NCBI GenBank assembly: GCA_025093555.1
Contig: JAIWNF010000024.1
Span: 434,001-498,000, forward strand
Direction of reading: 5' to 3'
DNA length: 64,000 bases
Origin: Circinella umbellata
Lineage: Eukaryota > Mucoromycota > Mucoromycetes > Mucorales > Lichtheimiaceae
The notes under the pieces were generated by a model. The model did not search any database and was not told the DNA's origin. It worked only from the letters and a program-made list of their open reading frames with translations. A program made the translations under genes and the position numbers. Each line of letters starts with the position of its first letter. Position 1 is the stretch's first letter. Positions 46,360 through 59,391 of this stretch are shown here, one piece after another.

Positions 46360-48937
46360 GGTTTTTGTAGGAGACTTCTAACGAATCCTTTCTACATTTA
46401 CACTTAAATGAGTCCGTATGCTACTTGGCTCCGGATCATTTAGCGGTTGTCGTCGTCGCAAGGGGTTCCCCCTTGAACCTCAAAAGGCGCTTCGTGTCTC
46501 AAACAAAGCAAGAATAAATATTAACACATGCATTTATGTTCAAGGCTATATAATACCTTTTTTTTATTCAGTAAAAATTAGATCATGCAGAGCATCTCCC
46601 CCCCCGCAATAAAGATGACTCACGAAGCCTCGATTATTTAGCTGGAAATAGCCTTTAAGCCCAGTCCCTGTGGTATGGCACACGTTGATCCTTCATCCCA
46701 GATAAATATAAACTAAACATCTCTCAGTCCCCTCACCCTAATGTATTTTGCACTCTTTTGTCATTATTTGATTTTAAAATAACTTTTTATATAAAATGAT
46801 TTGTTTCTAACCGTTTTCGAATTTTCCTCGGCCAAAATCTCTGGTCTTTTAAGACTTTATCTGAGTAAAAAATTGGAAACTTTGAAAGCTCTTTCGGAGG
46901 TTGCATCTGTTGTTATGCGTTCGGGATTAAAAGCGGTGTTACTGAGACAAAATAAACGGGTGTACATATAAAGGGAGAATGACGGGAGTGTGATGTCAAA
47001 AAACAATGAGTATAAGAGGAAGAAGAATAATAAAGAGTCTTGATAGTGAAACTGCAGAGGATAACCGACGAAAATAAAGCATCAATCGTAAAATTGTTGT
47101 TGGTAGAGTATAAAGTAAATCATGATGCCTGCCAACAACGACATATGATAACAAGTGACTTCACTTGGAATCCATTACTCTTACTACCAATACATATATT
47201 ACTATTTAGTCTCAGTTCCTGATTTATGAAGCTACGAGTCAGTACAAAAAAGTTATCAATATATCTACGTGAACTCCAGTATAGGGAATATTGAATTACG
47301 TACTTGTCCGTCACTATAAAAGATAACACAATTACTCAAGAAGATTAGACGAAGCTTATTTTTTAATCATCTAAAAGACCTAATATCTTGATACTGATAT
47401 ACTCATTGCAATTATGTCATAGGTATGACAGGTTTCAGGTGGGGGGGGAGCTTTCCACTTATTTCGAAAAAACACTGTTTCTTTCTCTTTAACTTTTGTT
47501 TTAACAAAATACCTATATTCTTTCTTAGAGTGAGATCTCTTAAAGTCCTTAAAATGGCTCTTATAAAAAAAATTGTATAAACGACAAAAGGCAGATGGAA
47601 GGGATAGAAATAACAGCGACTATACTGATTGGATGATTCAATAATGCTCACTGAACATCCCTGAAAAAAAACAATTACACACGCACACACACATATATAT
47701 ATTATTGTATACCTTATCTAAGCTCCAGATTTAGTATACATGTGTGACAATATGAGAATATGGCGTTTTCCCCTTAACTAATAACGCCATTAATAATGAA
47801 CAATAATTATATAAATTGATGATTTGTACATCATCAATTTCTATGTAGTCGCATGTTATTTTTTTGATCTCAATACTTTTTTTTCTATACTCTATATATG
47901 TTTAGGTCATAGGGACAAATTGAGGGAAAAAATGGTTTGTTGTTGTCAAAAACCTCTCAGTGAGAAGGGAAGGTACGGGTTCAAGTGACAGAAAAATAAA
48001 CAAGCATCAGTGCTTTACTACGGTATACAACCGTTGGGATGACATAATCTTTCTGAATAGGTGATACGTAAAGAAAAAAAGTCGAATACGTACCTATCAG
48101 ATGACGGGAACATCGATCAGACAGGAAGGTTACAATTTACACAGTGAAATTAGTTGACAGTTTCATACTAGCGCTGATGATGACGACATTTTTTTTATTA
48201 CCAATTAATTCATTCTTTTAAAGTTTCTCTTAAAAGGTAAATAAATATGCAACTTAATTATGAGAAAATTTAATGCTAAAACACAGATTACCCCCCCCCT
48301 ACTACCACGTTCGATATATTTCAATATCAATGTTCAGGGCAAATAAAATTTATACACAGTAGGAAAAAAAAGAAGAAATCTTATGCACTTCTATATTTAT
48401 AAAACAATGACTAAATGCTTTTAATACATAATTCTGCAAAACGATTAGTATTATGGATACAGAAAAAAAAAATTCCAAATGTATTTACCTTTCAAACATC
48501 TTGTTACTTTTTATACGTATCTCCTTAAATGTTTATATTTATAAAAAAAAAAAAGAAAATATGGTTGTCTTGATTTATCATATGTCAAGAATACAAACTA
48601 AAGAACAAATAAAATAAAGTACATCATTAATAAAGATTTTAATATTATCATCTTACATAAGTTTGCCACAATTTTTTTTTTCACAGAGCATAAGCCAAAA
48701 AAAAAGCTGTTATCCCTCGCTTTTTGATACCTCATCATCGCTGTAAATAGTAAGAAATATATATGTTACTTTTTTTGTTTACCCGGGAATATAAGAAAGA
48801 AAAAAGTATATAAATATAACTAATTGATAATCTTTCATAGTAAAAACAAAACCATAACGAGGAGCTTCTCTTATCCTCTCCATCTATTTTTTTTCTTTTT
48901 ATTCCCCATTCCACTCCTTAAAAGAAAACTTGTAATT
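46360..48937. other. gene-poor region
   Basis: No gene is supported. It contains two neighbouring hairpins at 47760-47840 and otherwise short ORFs. The last ~200 bases before 48938 are probably the chitinase promoter and 5' UTR (T/C-rich). Confidence 0.45.
47760..47840. repeat. two adjacent perfect hairpins
   Basis: ATGGCGTT (47760-47767) pairs with AACGCCAT (47783-47790). AAATTGATGAT (47813-47823) pairs with ATCATCAATTT (47830-47840) around a six-base loop. Both are perfect. Role unknown. Confidence 0.6.
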
Positions 48938-51313
48938 ATGTTTGGCCGGAACAAACTTTTTAAAATTACAACGGCTGTATCCTCTGTATTTTTATACTGT
49001 ATTTCACAAGAACATTTATTAGTATCAGCTGGATTTCCAGATGGATACAACGTCGTTTCATATTGGGGACAGGTATTATTTAGAAAAAAAAAATCAAAGT
49101 CTTATATAAATACATTCCCAAAATTTTATATTCAGTATCACTTTTAATAACAACAACATGTAATCTATATATGACCATATCAAAAATAGAATTCTGCCGG
49201 TTCAGCTGATTCTCAAGCAAGTCTTGCAGAATACTGTGACGATATATCTGATATACTTATTATTGGCTTTATTACGAATTTCAATGTTGGTGATCTTCCA
49301 TCGTTGAATGTTGCTAATGCTTGTGAGGGTACCACGTTTGAAGGAACGGCATTACTTCAATGTGAACACATTGGAAAAGGTAAATAAGAAATATATATAT
49401 ATATATAACAACAATTGGAGTAGTAACAATGGACTCTATCTGATGCAATTAATCAAACATGTAACGTTTATATATACTGATAATAAATAAATTTTATTTC
49501 TCAATGAACAGATATCAAAACTTGTCAAGATAAAGGTAAAAAAGTCTTATTATCACTTGGTGGAGCAAGTGGTGCTTATGGATTTACAAATGATGATCAA
49601 GGAATTACGTTTGCAAAAACCATGTGGGATCTTTTTGGTGCTGGTGATAGCAATACTCGACCTTTTGGTGACGCAGTTATTGATGGTTTTGATTTGGATA
49701 TTGAAGGAGGTGGATCAACTGGATATACTGTACGTCCCATATCTATATTTTTTTTTCATACGCATTTAATATGAAAATTCTAAATTGCTTCTTTTTTTTT
49801 TTTCAATGTAAAGGCATTTGTTAAAGAACTTCGTAACTTATTTAAAAAAGATTCTTCAAAAGATTATTATATTACTGCAGCTCCTCAGGTAAACAATAAG
49901 ACTTGTAAAATAATAGTTTTATTTACTTAACCAATCCATAAGTGATGATAAAATGAAAACTAATATATTATGTATCTATATAATATCAGTGTCCATTTCC
50001 AGATGCCATGCTTGGTGAAGTACTCGACGAAGCCGATATTGATGCCGTCAATGTCCAATTTTATAACAATTATTGTTCCACAACCAGTGGTTCTAATTTT
50101 AATTTTGCTACATGGGATGAATGGGCTCAAAACAAAGCCAAAAATAAGAATGCCAAAGTCTTTTTGGGTATTCCTGGATCCGAATCTGCTGCAAACACAG
50201 GTTATATTCCTTTTGATGAATTGAAATCTGTTGTAGATCAAGTATCTTCTTCTTACAAAAAGAGTTTTGGTGGCATTACTATCTGGGGTATGTAGAACTA
50301 TTCATAATTGGAAATCTTTTGGGATTGGTTTTCTTTTTTTCTGGATGCTAATATTATGGAATTTAAAAATTGGGTATCGGGGTTTTTTCCTTTTACATGG
50401 GGTGAACTATGTAGATGCTTCACAAGCTTATGGTAATAAGGATATTGAACCAAATTTTGCTTCGGCTGTTGCTGATTTGATTCATGAAAAGAGTGGAGCA
50501 CCTAATGATGATGATAGTGACAATAATAATGATCAGAAGAGTACAACTACAGATAAGTCTACTCCGACATCAACTACCACCACCAGTTCCGATTACACTA
50601 CAACGACTACGGAAACTACTACAGCAACACCCACACCATCTGATGATGATAATAACCATGACGACGACGATGATGATGATGATGATAACCATGACGACGA
50701 CGACGATGATGATGATAATGGCGAAGATAATGATCCATCGTGTGTTCAAGACGGTGACAGTTGTTCTGAAACTGGCAAATACATATGCACTCAAGATGGA
50801 TTTGGTGTATGTGTTCAAGATCAATGGGTAGTGACTCCTTGTGCTGTGGGATTAAAATGTCTTAGTACAACAGATGGCGGATCTATTTACTGCGCACAAG
50901 TTGACAATGAGGATGGCGGTGGCACATGTGACGCCAAGTCAAGAAGAAAACGAGCCCTGTCTTACATCAACAATCCTCGACCTTATAAATCAGCCCGTGT
51001 AACAGCACAATTTTTAGTGACTCATATTGATAAAAAGAAAAATCAATATAATGCCATCATTAATGCTCGACGATTAGATACGAAAGCATTTGGAAGTAAA
51101 GTGATTATTGAAATGAAAATGCCACCTTCATCGAATATTACTGTGGACAGTGTGACGAATGGACAAGTGAAACAAACAGATCAAGTGGTTAAAATTCAAG
51201 TCAATAATCCAAATAGGAAAAGTATGGCACTTGTATTTGAAATTAAAGGTTCAATTCCAGATGATGATGTATTTGTTGCTCCAGATATGAGCAATATGAA
51301 ATTCATGACATAA
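48938..51313 (+). CDS. class III chitinase (GH18) with CBM19-like module
   Basis: Six exons (48938-49072, 49190-49379, 49512-49729, 49814-49888, 49990-50287, 50415-51313) give 604 residues. The enzyme hydrolyses beta-1,4 chitin links in wall remodelling. Order: a signal peptide of about 31 residues (hydrophobic core [13 protein letters not shown]), a GH18 barrel with [17 protein letters not shown] and the catalytic DGFDLDIE (Asp166, Asp169, Asp171, Glu173), and a Ser/Thr-rich linker with a long Asp-rich run. Next come a Cys-rich chitin-binding segment like CBM19 ([11 protein letters not shown]...GLKCLS) and a C-terminal beta-rich domain of about 130 residues preceded by KSRRKRA, a possible Kex2 site. 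Codon phases match at all joins. Confidence 0.95.
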
Positions 51314-51588
51314 ATAAATCGATAACTATAATGGTTTACTTTATCTCTTTAACAAAAAGAAATGTATTCTTATTTTTATTATTTTTTGGGTTGTTTAAAC
51401 AAATAAATTTGAGAGAGAGAAAGAGAGGGGGGTAACATGGGATAATGAAATGATGAATGTTAAGTTTATATGCAATATGTTTTGGGGGGTTTTTTATACA
51501 CAAATGATTTTTTTTTTTATAATTCGTCGGCCACTAATAATATCTACATTGTTTGAAGTTTTTTTTTCCTTTTCTTTGTAAAGTGGAT

Positions 51589-54327
51589 TTAAGAAAAATG
51601 GGTTACGTATTGTTGAGGAGGTGAAGGTGAAGTTGAGGATTTTTGTGGTGGTGGTGTCGGTTGTTGTAATGGTGATGGACCTAATTAATAAATAACTTAA
51701 ATCAGTCAGCCATTTTCTTTCCTTGTTCCGATTTTCCTTTTCTCTTTTTTTCTTCCATTTTTTATCATTATCTCATTTTAATTTATTCCCCCTCCCCTTA
51801 CCATTGTTATTCTTATGATTCTGTAATGGCATTTGTTGTTGGTGGGATTTGGTTACTTTGTTTACAACAGCACTAAGATTTGCAGTTAGCATTCCTTTGG
51901 CCATTTCTTCTGAAGCTTGTTGTGGAGTCTTGCGTTGACGACTGTTTTGTCTTTTTACAATGATAGGTGAAGCAGTTGAGGTATTACCGTTTGCTCCAGT
52001 AATATTATTTGTTGTTATGGTAGCTCTTGCAGTTGGCGTTGGTGTTTCCGCAGTAACAGAAGAGATAGAGGAGGATCCACTAGTGTTATTATTATTAACA
52101 ACTGGAGTAAATGGTTGTTTTCTTGCTACTTGTCTTGGTATATCAGGAAAGAAATTTCGGAGCTCCTCCGTTGATAACAATTGAGCACGGTGGCGTAAAA
52201 ACCTATATCCGATTATAAAATATATCAAGTAAGTTATTTAGTGTGAGAGCTCTGAGAAAGAAAGAGGGTTAAAAGGAGAAAGGGGGGGAAATATAAACTG
52301 TTACAAAGGAGAAAGATTTTTTTGCTCTTTTCTCTCTTTTCCTTTTTTTTCTTTTCTTTACCTATTATCTGTTTCATCTAATTCCATTAAATCATCATCC
52401 ATTTCCATATAATCAGAATCAAAAGCGAATGGATCTGGTGTATACGGTGGTACATGATTCTGTTGATAGTGATGATTTTGGCGCCCAATGCGATCGATAA
52501 ATACTCGACCACCACGTCCAATGCGTTTTCGAAAACAAGGGGTATCATTTGTATTATTATGGTTATCATTGTTGGATAGTGATTGAAAAAATTGTAATGG
52601 TAATTCCATTGGAAAAGGTTGGTACGAACACTGAAATAGTTTTGTTAGAAATAAATTAAAATAAATTAAAATAACAATATCAATATATATACTTACTTCT
52701 GTAACATCTTCATAGGGAGCATCTTCTTCTCGCTTCTTTGCAAGTTCAGATTCTAGAGCCAGTTGCATTGGTGACTTATCGTGACGATCTAAACCTTCAC
52801 CACCAGGTTGACGTAATAAACTACGGGGTATCTTGATAGTGGTTCTATATATGAAAAGAATAACAAAGAAAAGGTAATGAATATGTATACATTAGACACA
52901 CAATAACAAAGACAATAAATGAAAAGTAATAAATAACTTACGAAGATCCAGCATCGGTTGATGTTTTACGTTTTTTCTTGGAAATAGGATTCAGAGCTTC
53001 TTCATCGACAATATTCAATCTCTTTTGATAATTTCGGATTTCACATTTTTTATCAAAAACATTATAATCTTGAACCAAGGTTTCCTTACGGAATTTTTCA
53101 CGACGCAAGACCATTTCAAACAAATTACGAGCTTTTTCCATATCATTACGCAATTTACGCAGTCGTTCCAATGATTGTTGATCTGTACGTCGAGTCTTGC
53201 GTACAGGCTTTGTTTCACGTCGACGAAAGCATACATAGGGATCAATTTCATTTTTGAGGATATCTTCATATTGTAATTGGGGTATAATGGGTTTGCCACC
53301 TTGTGCTAATCTTCTGGATCGCCAATGTTCAAGAATTGGAAAGATATTAGGTAAAGAGGATGATAATGAATGGAAAGAGTCAGGAAGCATTTTTAATAAT
53401 TCTCTTGGTTCAGGTGTACTGAGTGGATCCTGGTCAAGTAAAAAAAAAAAGGCACATCACAGGTATGAATATCATTTTCATTTTTATCGACAAAAAGGTA
53501 AAGTTATAATATATAAACAAAAACAAATTTTGCTTACCAGACTAAGATGAGGTAATTGATAAGAAACAACAGATTCAATTTGATGCATTATATCTTCATA
53601 CTTGTCTTCAGAAACTTTATTATTTTTATAAGCATCATTATATTTCTTCAGAAATTCCTCATCTTTCTCATCCATAAAATATCGATCACCACCTTTGATC
53701 ATATCTTCAACAGTCATTGAGAATCGAATATTACTAGCAGGTTGTTTAAAACGAAAATTTGGTTTGTATATACGATGATAATCCTCATTTGAAATGACTT
53801 TGGTAGCATCTGGGGTTGGAATGAATCGTTGAATTTCTTGGCCTGTTTTCACAGCCGTTTTTGCTTCTGATAATACGGCTTGTAAATCATACTACATATT
53901 GTAAATCCATACATACAAAAAAAAAATATTTACAATATTACTTATGAGCGAATCTCAAACTTTCAATATAATGAAATTCATGTCAACTCCCCCTCCCCCG
54001 CGCCCCATCCCCCATTTTTCTTTTTCATCATCTGCCTTTCTAATTTCCTAATAACAACCCCTTTTAATACTCCCCCCATTATAAAAAAAAAATATCCGCA
54101 GCAACAAGTTGCCAAGCAGTGTTATGCCAAGCACCAATCATAATAGAGAACGTTAGGGTTACCTCGTCCTCCTCTTCTTTCTCAACACCAGACTCTATAT
54201 TGCCAACCGACCGTTGAGCATCGACAGCTTCTTTAAGAACGTCTGGTTGGGACGTCTTGTAAACAGCCATAGCCTTTTTATAGGACACTTTTTTTTCTCT
54301 GAAACGAGACACCATCTGGTTTGTCAT
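51589..54327 (-). CDS. EPL1: enhancer-of-polycomb-like NuA4 subunit Epl1
   Basis: Seven exons: 54327-54163, 53891-53538, 53429-52942, 52844-52697, 52630-52362, 52202-51802 and 51680-51589, giving 638 residues. Epl1 is the scaffold that links the Esa1 acetyltransferase module to nucleosomes in NuA4. Seen: the EPcA N-terminus (SRFREKKVSYKKAMAVYK, GVEKEEEDEYDLQ, FIPTPDA, FSMTVEDMIKGGDRYFMDEKDEEFL), a basic coiled-coil part with YVCFRRRETKP and LRREKFRKE, FRKRIGRGGRVFIDR, an acidic patch, and a Gln/Pro/Asn-rich C-terminus. The Met at 54327 was chosen over a TTG two codons upstream. A decayed paralogue lies 6 kb away on the same strand. Confidence 0.93.
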
Positions 54328-55263
54328 GACCAATAACTTTGAATCAGAAAAAAATAATAGAAAAAAAAATGTAGTTTCTTCTTTCCTTCTTTCTTTTTTT
54401 TTGGTTGTTGTTCAATAAAAAAGAAAGTAAATATAATATAGAAAAAAAAAAGAAAAGAGATTGTATTAAAAAAAAAGAGATGAAAAAAAAAATAATAATA
54501 ATAATAAAAAAAAAACTTTTTTTTTAATCTTCCTCCCCGCTTATACAGACAACCTTCCCAAAGGCTACTTTTTTTTTTTTTTTTTCTTTTTCTTTTGAAA
54601 GCTTACGGTTTTTTTTTATAAAAAAAAAGAGAGAGAATATGTGTTTCTTATTAGTCTTGTTTTGCTTTGAAAAAACTACTTTTTTTAGATGAGCAAAGGA
54701 TAACAATCTTGTAGGGTTTTTTTTTTTACTTTTTGTTTTTGTTGTTTTTGTTGTTTTTTTTTTCCCTTTCTCACAAGCCAAGGCGGTGACGAATTTTAGA
54801 GTGCCGTTTTTTTGAAAGTGCTGCGTAAAATTCTCTCCCTTTTCCCTCCCTTCACTATCCCCCCCCCTTTTTCTTTTTTCTTCTATACTCTTCTTAGCTC
54901 ACCTGATCATTAATAGGGGAGTGGGTTGATGGTTTATTTAGTTGCTGTTTGCTAAGTTATAAAATATAACTCTATAGCCTTTGCTATATGTATATTACCA
55001 TGGTTATATATGTATTTATAATGTTGCTAAGGATTAATAATTATTCGAGAGCTTATTTATATATAACACTATTTAATCAAGAAATAAAATAGAAATTTAT
55101 CAGCAGGTTTCAAAGCCTGATGACCTTGTTATAATTCTATTATAACTAAAACTGAGAAAAAGATTGATTTTTATAAAATGAATAATAAAGAGAAAGAAGG
55201 GAGAGTTGTTATATATTATATACAAAGTAAAGTGATGTTTTTATTATTGCTGTTTGAGCTTGT
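54328..55263. other. intergenic between POB3 3' end and EPL1 5' end
   Basis: About 935 bp of A/T homopolymers with no supported ORF. It must contain the EPL1 promoter. Confidence 0.6.
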
Positions 55264-57642
55264 TTAATCATTTTCAGATTCATCATAAGAACCTTCTACT
55301 TCAGAATCATATTCTTCGGCTACTTCACTACCACTATCATCAGGTGCAAAGTCCTCATCGGCTATTTTTTTTTTTTGAAAAAATAAAATAATATGATTAG
55401 TAAATTATCTTCTTTTATTACAAGTATGAAAATGTAACTTACGACTCTCGGAATCTTCATCATCAATCATTGTACGAGCTACAGGTTCTGTTCGTCGTTT
55501 CTTTCTAGAACCAAAATCACCATCTTCTTCATCTTCCCCGTCATCCAATTCTGCATAACTAACAATGGATTCTTCGTTTTGTACACTCTTGACCTTGATT
55601 CGCTTTTGTCTCAAAAAGTCTTCGATATTGGCATATTCTTCACGATTGATACTTGAAAATTGAATATCATTACCTCCCTTCATATGGAATTTCATATCAA
55701 ATGTACGTGAACTACCACCCGATGTTGTTCCTACACGTGAGAACGTAACAACACCGATTTCATTATGAGGAATAAATGTTGGTGGTTTGGGAATAAAGAG
55801 GAAACTTTTTTCGAGAGGATAAAGATACCCTTCGTTTGCTTTCATTGAACATTTAAGTGCGTGAGCTCCATGATGACTATATATTTCGTTTTGTGTGAGT
55901 AACTTGATTTTTCTTATATAACATACAGCCTTTTTTTTTATAGTTTTACCTTCTATAACTTCCAGGAACTGTTACCTTACGATTTGTAAGTGAACGGAAT
56001 ATGGTACTAACTACTTCATAAGTAGGTGCATCATAATGCTTGTGTAATTTGTTTTCGTATTTATCAGCCAAAGTAGCACTACAATTAATAAATGATTAAA
56101 TAAAAATTTACATCTAAATAGTAACAGTGATATTTATAAAAACGTACTCATCAAGATTTAATTCAACATCAATCTCATCTTCACGAACAAATTGGAATAC
56201 CAAGAATGGGTATTTAGTTTGACCTTGACGTAAAGGAGGATCCAATCCAATCTATATATATATATATATAGAATATATTCAGGAAAGATATCAAAAAGAA
56301 GAATATTAATACATATATATAAACCTCTTGTTGTTTTTTACTTTTACTTTTGTTATAAAATAGTAATAATACATTACCACAAACATAACATGCATTTCAT
56401 CTGGTTTTAACAATAAGAAAAGTTTTATAATATTTGAATAAAGAATCTTGTAATCATATGTTTTACCACGCAAACGTAAAAAGTCTTGATACATATCGAT
56501 ATTGTAACGACCACTAATATTTTTTTTATAGATTATTAATTCCTTTTACTCTATTTAATCATCCATATAGTTATATATATTTGTATTTACTTACCGAGGT
56601 GTTAAACATAATACTTCTTGGAATTGTACAATATTCTCTGTTGTCATTTGACTGAATTCTAACTTGGATTTCACATTTTCATAGAACACCTTTTATATTG
56701 ATATATATGTAATAAATGCTTGTTAGTTTGCTTTTCTTTTTTGTTCTTTTCACTCTATCCTATACCCTATTTATACAAACTTACCATATCAGCATTGACT
56801 TCTTCATCTTCTGCATCCTCATTATCTTTATTTTCGGATTCTTTTGCAACCGTGCCAGGAACATAAAAGGTAATATCCATCAATTCGTCAACTTCTTTTG
56901 GATTTACACCTTCAGGTGCAGGTTGTCCAGGATCAACAAAATTGATAGCTACTTCATTTTTACCAGGTTTATTGGTACCAATAGCTTGTCCCAGTGGTAA
57001 TTCAAACATGGGTTTATTCGTCACATTAAAGATCATGTTGGATCCTATTTATATATGTTTAGTTAATTAATTTCTCTTTCCTCTTTCCCATTTTCATTCT
57101 CGAGTTTTATTTGATCTGATCTTTGTCCATTCAATAAAACGCACATAAATAAAAAAAATGTACCTTGGAAATCCGTTTTTCCCCAATTCCATCCTTTCAC
57201 ACTTAATTCTTTTTGTTCAAGTTGTATTTTATAATACATTTTGATGGCGTCTTTAGCTTCTTCGAAATCCTAAAATAAATGATCCAAGATTATTTATTAT
57301 TATGCATCGAGTTTAATTATCAACCATTCTCTTTCATAGTACTTGTTTTTTTTTCTCTCTTTCTCTCTCGCATTCTTTTTTTTTTAATACAGAAATTGAA
57401 CCTACGTCAGGTTTAAAACCATCAAATTTATACACAGTATTATCTTTAAGTAAAACGCGCATTTGATAACCTCTTGCGGCGCGAGACCAAGATAACTTTC
57501 TTAAATCATCCACACTCACAACAGTAGTTTTACCACTACTCGATTTCCAACCAATACCATTAGGTGCAATACGAAATCTGCCCTTATCAGGTTGTACACC
57601 ACAGTGAATAGATTCGAATTCGGTATATCGTCTTTCAGACAT
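55264..57642 (-). CDS. POB3: FACT complex subunit Pob3 (SSRP1 homologue)
   Basis: Nine exons: 57642-57406, 57269-57164, 57044-56785, 56689-56595, 56513-56378, 56251-56148, 56078-55950, 55876-55443 and 55361-55264, giving 532 residues (yeast Pob3 552). With Spt16 it forms FACT, which loosens and rebuilds nucleosomes during transcription and replication. Seen: the N-terminal dimerisation/PH-like part ([15 protein letters not shown]), the SSRP1 core (FEVSQ-like [35 protein letters not shown]), the middle domain ([31 protein letters not shown]) and an acidic C-terminal tail. There is no HMG box, as usual for fungal Pob3. All intron phases close. Confidence 0.95.
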
Positions 57643-58181
57643 TTTTTTGATTCAAAAAAAAAAAAAAAAAAAAAAAAAAAGAGAGAGTGAGAGAAAGCGA
57701 AGGCGAAAAAAATGGTATCGGACTTGATTAGAATAGTTTTTTTTTTTTTTTCGACGCGAACGCGCAATTACTAATTTTGGACAAGTCCATAAAATTTCCA
57801 TTTAGTCAAGAAGAAGATCTACATTCTATTTTATTATTGAATATTAGAAAGTTACAACTGCATGTGAATTGAAAGTATGGGTAAAAATAATGATAATCGA
57901 TGATTTATGATCTTATAAGTGTCGTTACTATAGTAGTGTTGCTATGGAACGAACTAATTCTAGTACTTTAAACTAAATCATGGATCATTTTGACGGTTTA
58001 ATTTAAGTGGTTACTACTGTTATTATGATAACAATAAAGAAAATAAAAAAATATCAAAGATATTATGCAAATGAAGAAAATGCTACACGTAAAAGTTTAT
58101 AAAGCCAATTGAATTTCAAGACCAACTTGACTTTCACTACATATCACTTTTAACGACTACTTAACTGAATAGAACCAAAGA
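57643..58181. other. intergenic, POB3 upstream region
   Basis: A 30-base-scale A-rich tract lies just before POB3, then AT-rich sequence without an ORF. It ends at the target-site duplication of the MULE-like element. Confidence 0.5.
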
Positions 58182-58190
58182 TAATAGAAT

Positions 58191-58622
58191 GGGATTTGCT
58201 ACGGACACCCTATTGAGTAATTTCAGCTCTTACAGACACCTCACTTTAATATTTTTTTCAGAGATACATAAAAATTTGATATAATTACGTCGTATCCAGC
58301 CATTCATACACTATATATACAGCTATTATCGTTATATAACTTAAAAATGTTGATGTAACTTATATTAGCAGTTCAATTTTTTTTTTATGGATAACGTTCA
58401 ATATTTCTTATCTTTTCTCACTATATCGTTATATACACAAGTGGGTGCTGTAGTCCACATGAAAGACAAGACAAACAAGGGATAATATATAATTTTATAA
58501 ATGGTATATATGAGCGGTTAAATAAGCGCTAATGGCGTTGATAACACTGGTACTATAGTTTACATGATCTTTAAGAACTTGTTTGACAACTTTTTATTTG
58601 TGGGGTATCTGTAGCAATTCCC
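58191..58622. mobile_element. 432-bp MULE-like non-autonomous element
   Basis: The left end GGGATTTGCTACGGACACCC and the right end (reverse complement) GGGAATTGCTACAGATACCC match at 17 of 20 positions. A perfect 9-bp direct duplication, TAATAGAAT, flanks it at 58182-58190 and 58623-58631. A 9-bp duplication with G-starting TIRs is the Mutator-like (MULE) pattern. The interior has no ORF, so it depends on a transposase encoded elsewhere. It sits between POB3 and a small secreted-protein gene. Confidence 0.85.
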
Positions 58623-58631
58623 TAATAGAAT

Positions 58632-58974
58632 CATTACCGAGCTATATTGAATTAATTCAATATAGAAATATAAATAATGATAATTATAAAAAAAAGAAAG
58701 TTATCACTGATTGTATGATAATCAAGTAAGAGAAATAAAAAAGAGATATGGGTGAATAATATAATAGGTTGAAAAAAACACTTTTTATATAATATAATAA
58801 GAAAAGTTATGGTAGTTTTTAAATACGTATTAATTTCGTGTGTAAGAGAAAAAAAATAATCGAATGACTCTAGCTTTTTTTGTTTGTTTTTTGCGCTAAA
58901 TACAAGAAAAAAAAATAGAAGAAAATGGGAAGGGGAAGGGACAAGGGGAAGTAATTTGATTTTTATTTTTATTT
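58632..58974. other. 3' flank of the secreted-protein gene
   Basis: AT-rich, with no gene. The T/A-rich tract near 58960 probably lies in the 3' UTR. Confidence 0.5.
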
Positions 58975-59391
58975 TTAATTTGTTCTTAAATGATCATCTT
59001 CATGTTCTGTACATGAATCACCATCACTATATCCTGGTCCACTACGATCGTCACACTTATTATCTTGATCAATAGATGAAGAAGATGATCCATCCGATGA
59101 GCTTGAACCGCTACTAGAACCACCACTAGAGCCACCACTAGAGCCACCACTAGAGCCACCGCTAGAGCCACCGCTAGAGCCACCGCTAGAATCACTACCA
59201 CCAGAAGCTCCGTTAACTTTATGTAATAGATCACCAACAGGACCCACATTTGTTAGTGAGAGATCGGGAGTAAGACCACCTCTAGCAACCAAATGACCAT
59301 TACCACCGGATGGTGAACCATTCATGGTAGGAGCAGCATTTGCAATAGCAGATACAGTCAAAAGAACGGCGAAAGCCAAAGTAGAACGCAT
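58975..59391 (-). CDS. small secreted Ser/Gly-rich protein
   Basis: Single exon, 138 residues from the ATG at 59391. A clear signal peptide (MRSTLAFAVLLTVSAIANA) is probably cut after Ala19. The mature chain has a Leu/Val-containing middle (LTPDLSLTNVGPVGDLLHKV), then six to seven tandem Ser-Gly-Gly-Ser units and a Ser/Asp stretch. The acidic tail has two cysteines (NKCDDRSGPGYSDGDSCTEHEDDH). No enzymatic motif is visible. Such proteins may be wall or extracellular matrix components or effectors; none of this is shown by the sequence. The in-frame sequence upstream of the ATG has no better start. Confidence 0.8.
   Translation of the reverse strand: MRSTLAFAVLLTVSAIANAAPTMNGSPSGGNGHLVARGGLTPDLSLTNVGPVGDLLHKVNGASGGSDSSGGSSGGSSGGSSGGSSGGSSGGSSSGSSSSDGSSSSSIDQDNKCDDRSGPGYSDGDSCTEHEDDHLRTN
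59112..59190 (-). repeat. 12-bp coding minisatellite (SGGS units)
   Basis: Tandem AGAGCCACC(A/G)CT units on the plus strand encode Ser-Gly-Gly-Ser repeats on the minus strand. The near identity of units suggests recent expansion. Confidence 0.8.

Noticed and set aside
50484..50831. Met/Thr-rich ORF overlapping the chitinase
   Set aside because: It is a frame-shifted reading of the Thr- and Asp-repeat linker.
55264..57642. An HMG box missing because of truncation of the FACT subunit
   Set aside because: Fungal Pob3 proteins normally lack the HMG box, and the acidic tail and stop are in the expected place.
58986..59249. Ala/Val-repeat ORF overlapping the secreted protein
   Set aside because: It is an alternative frame of the SGGS minisatellite. 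The SGGS frame has the signal peptide.
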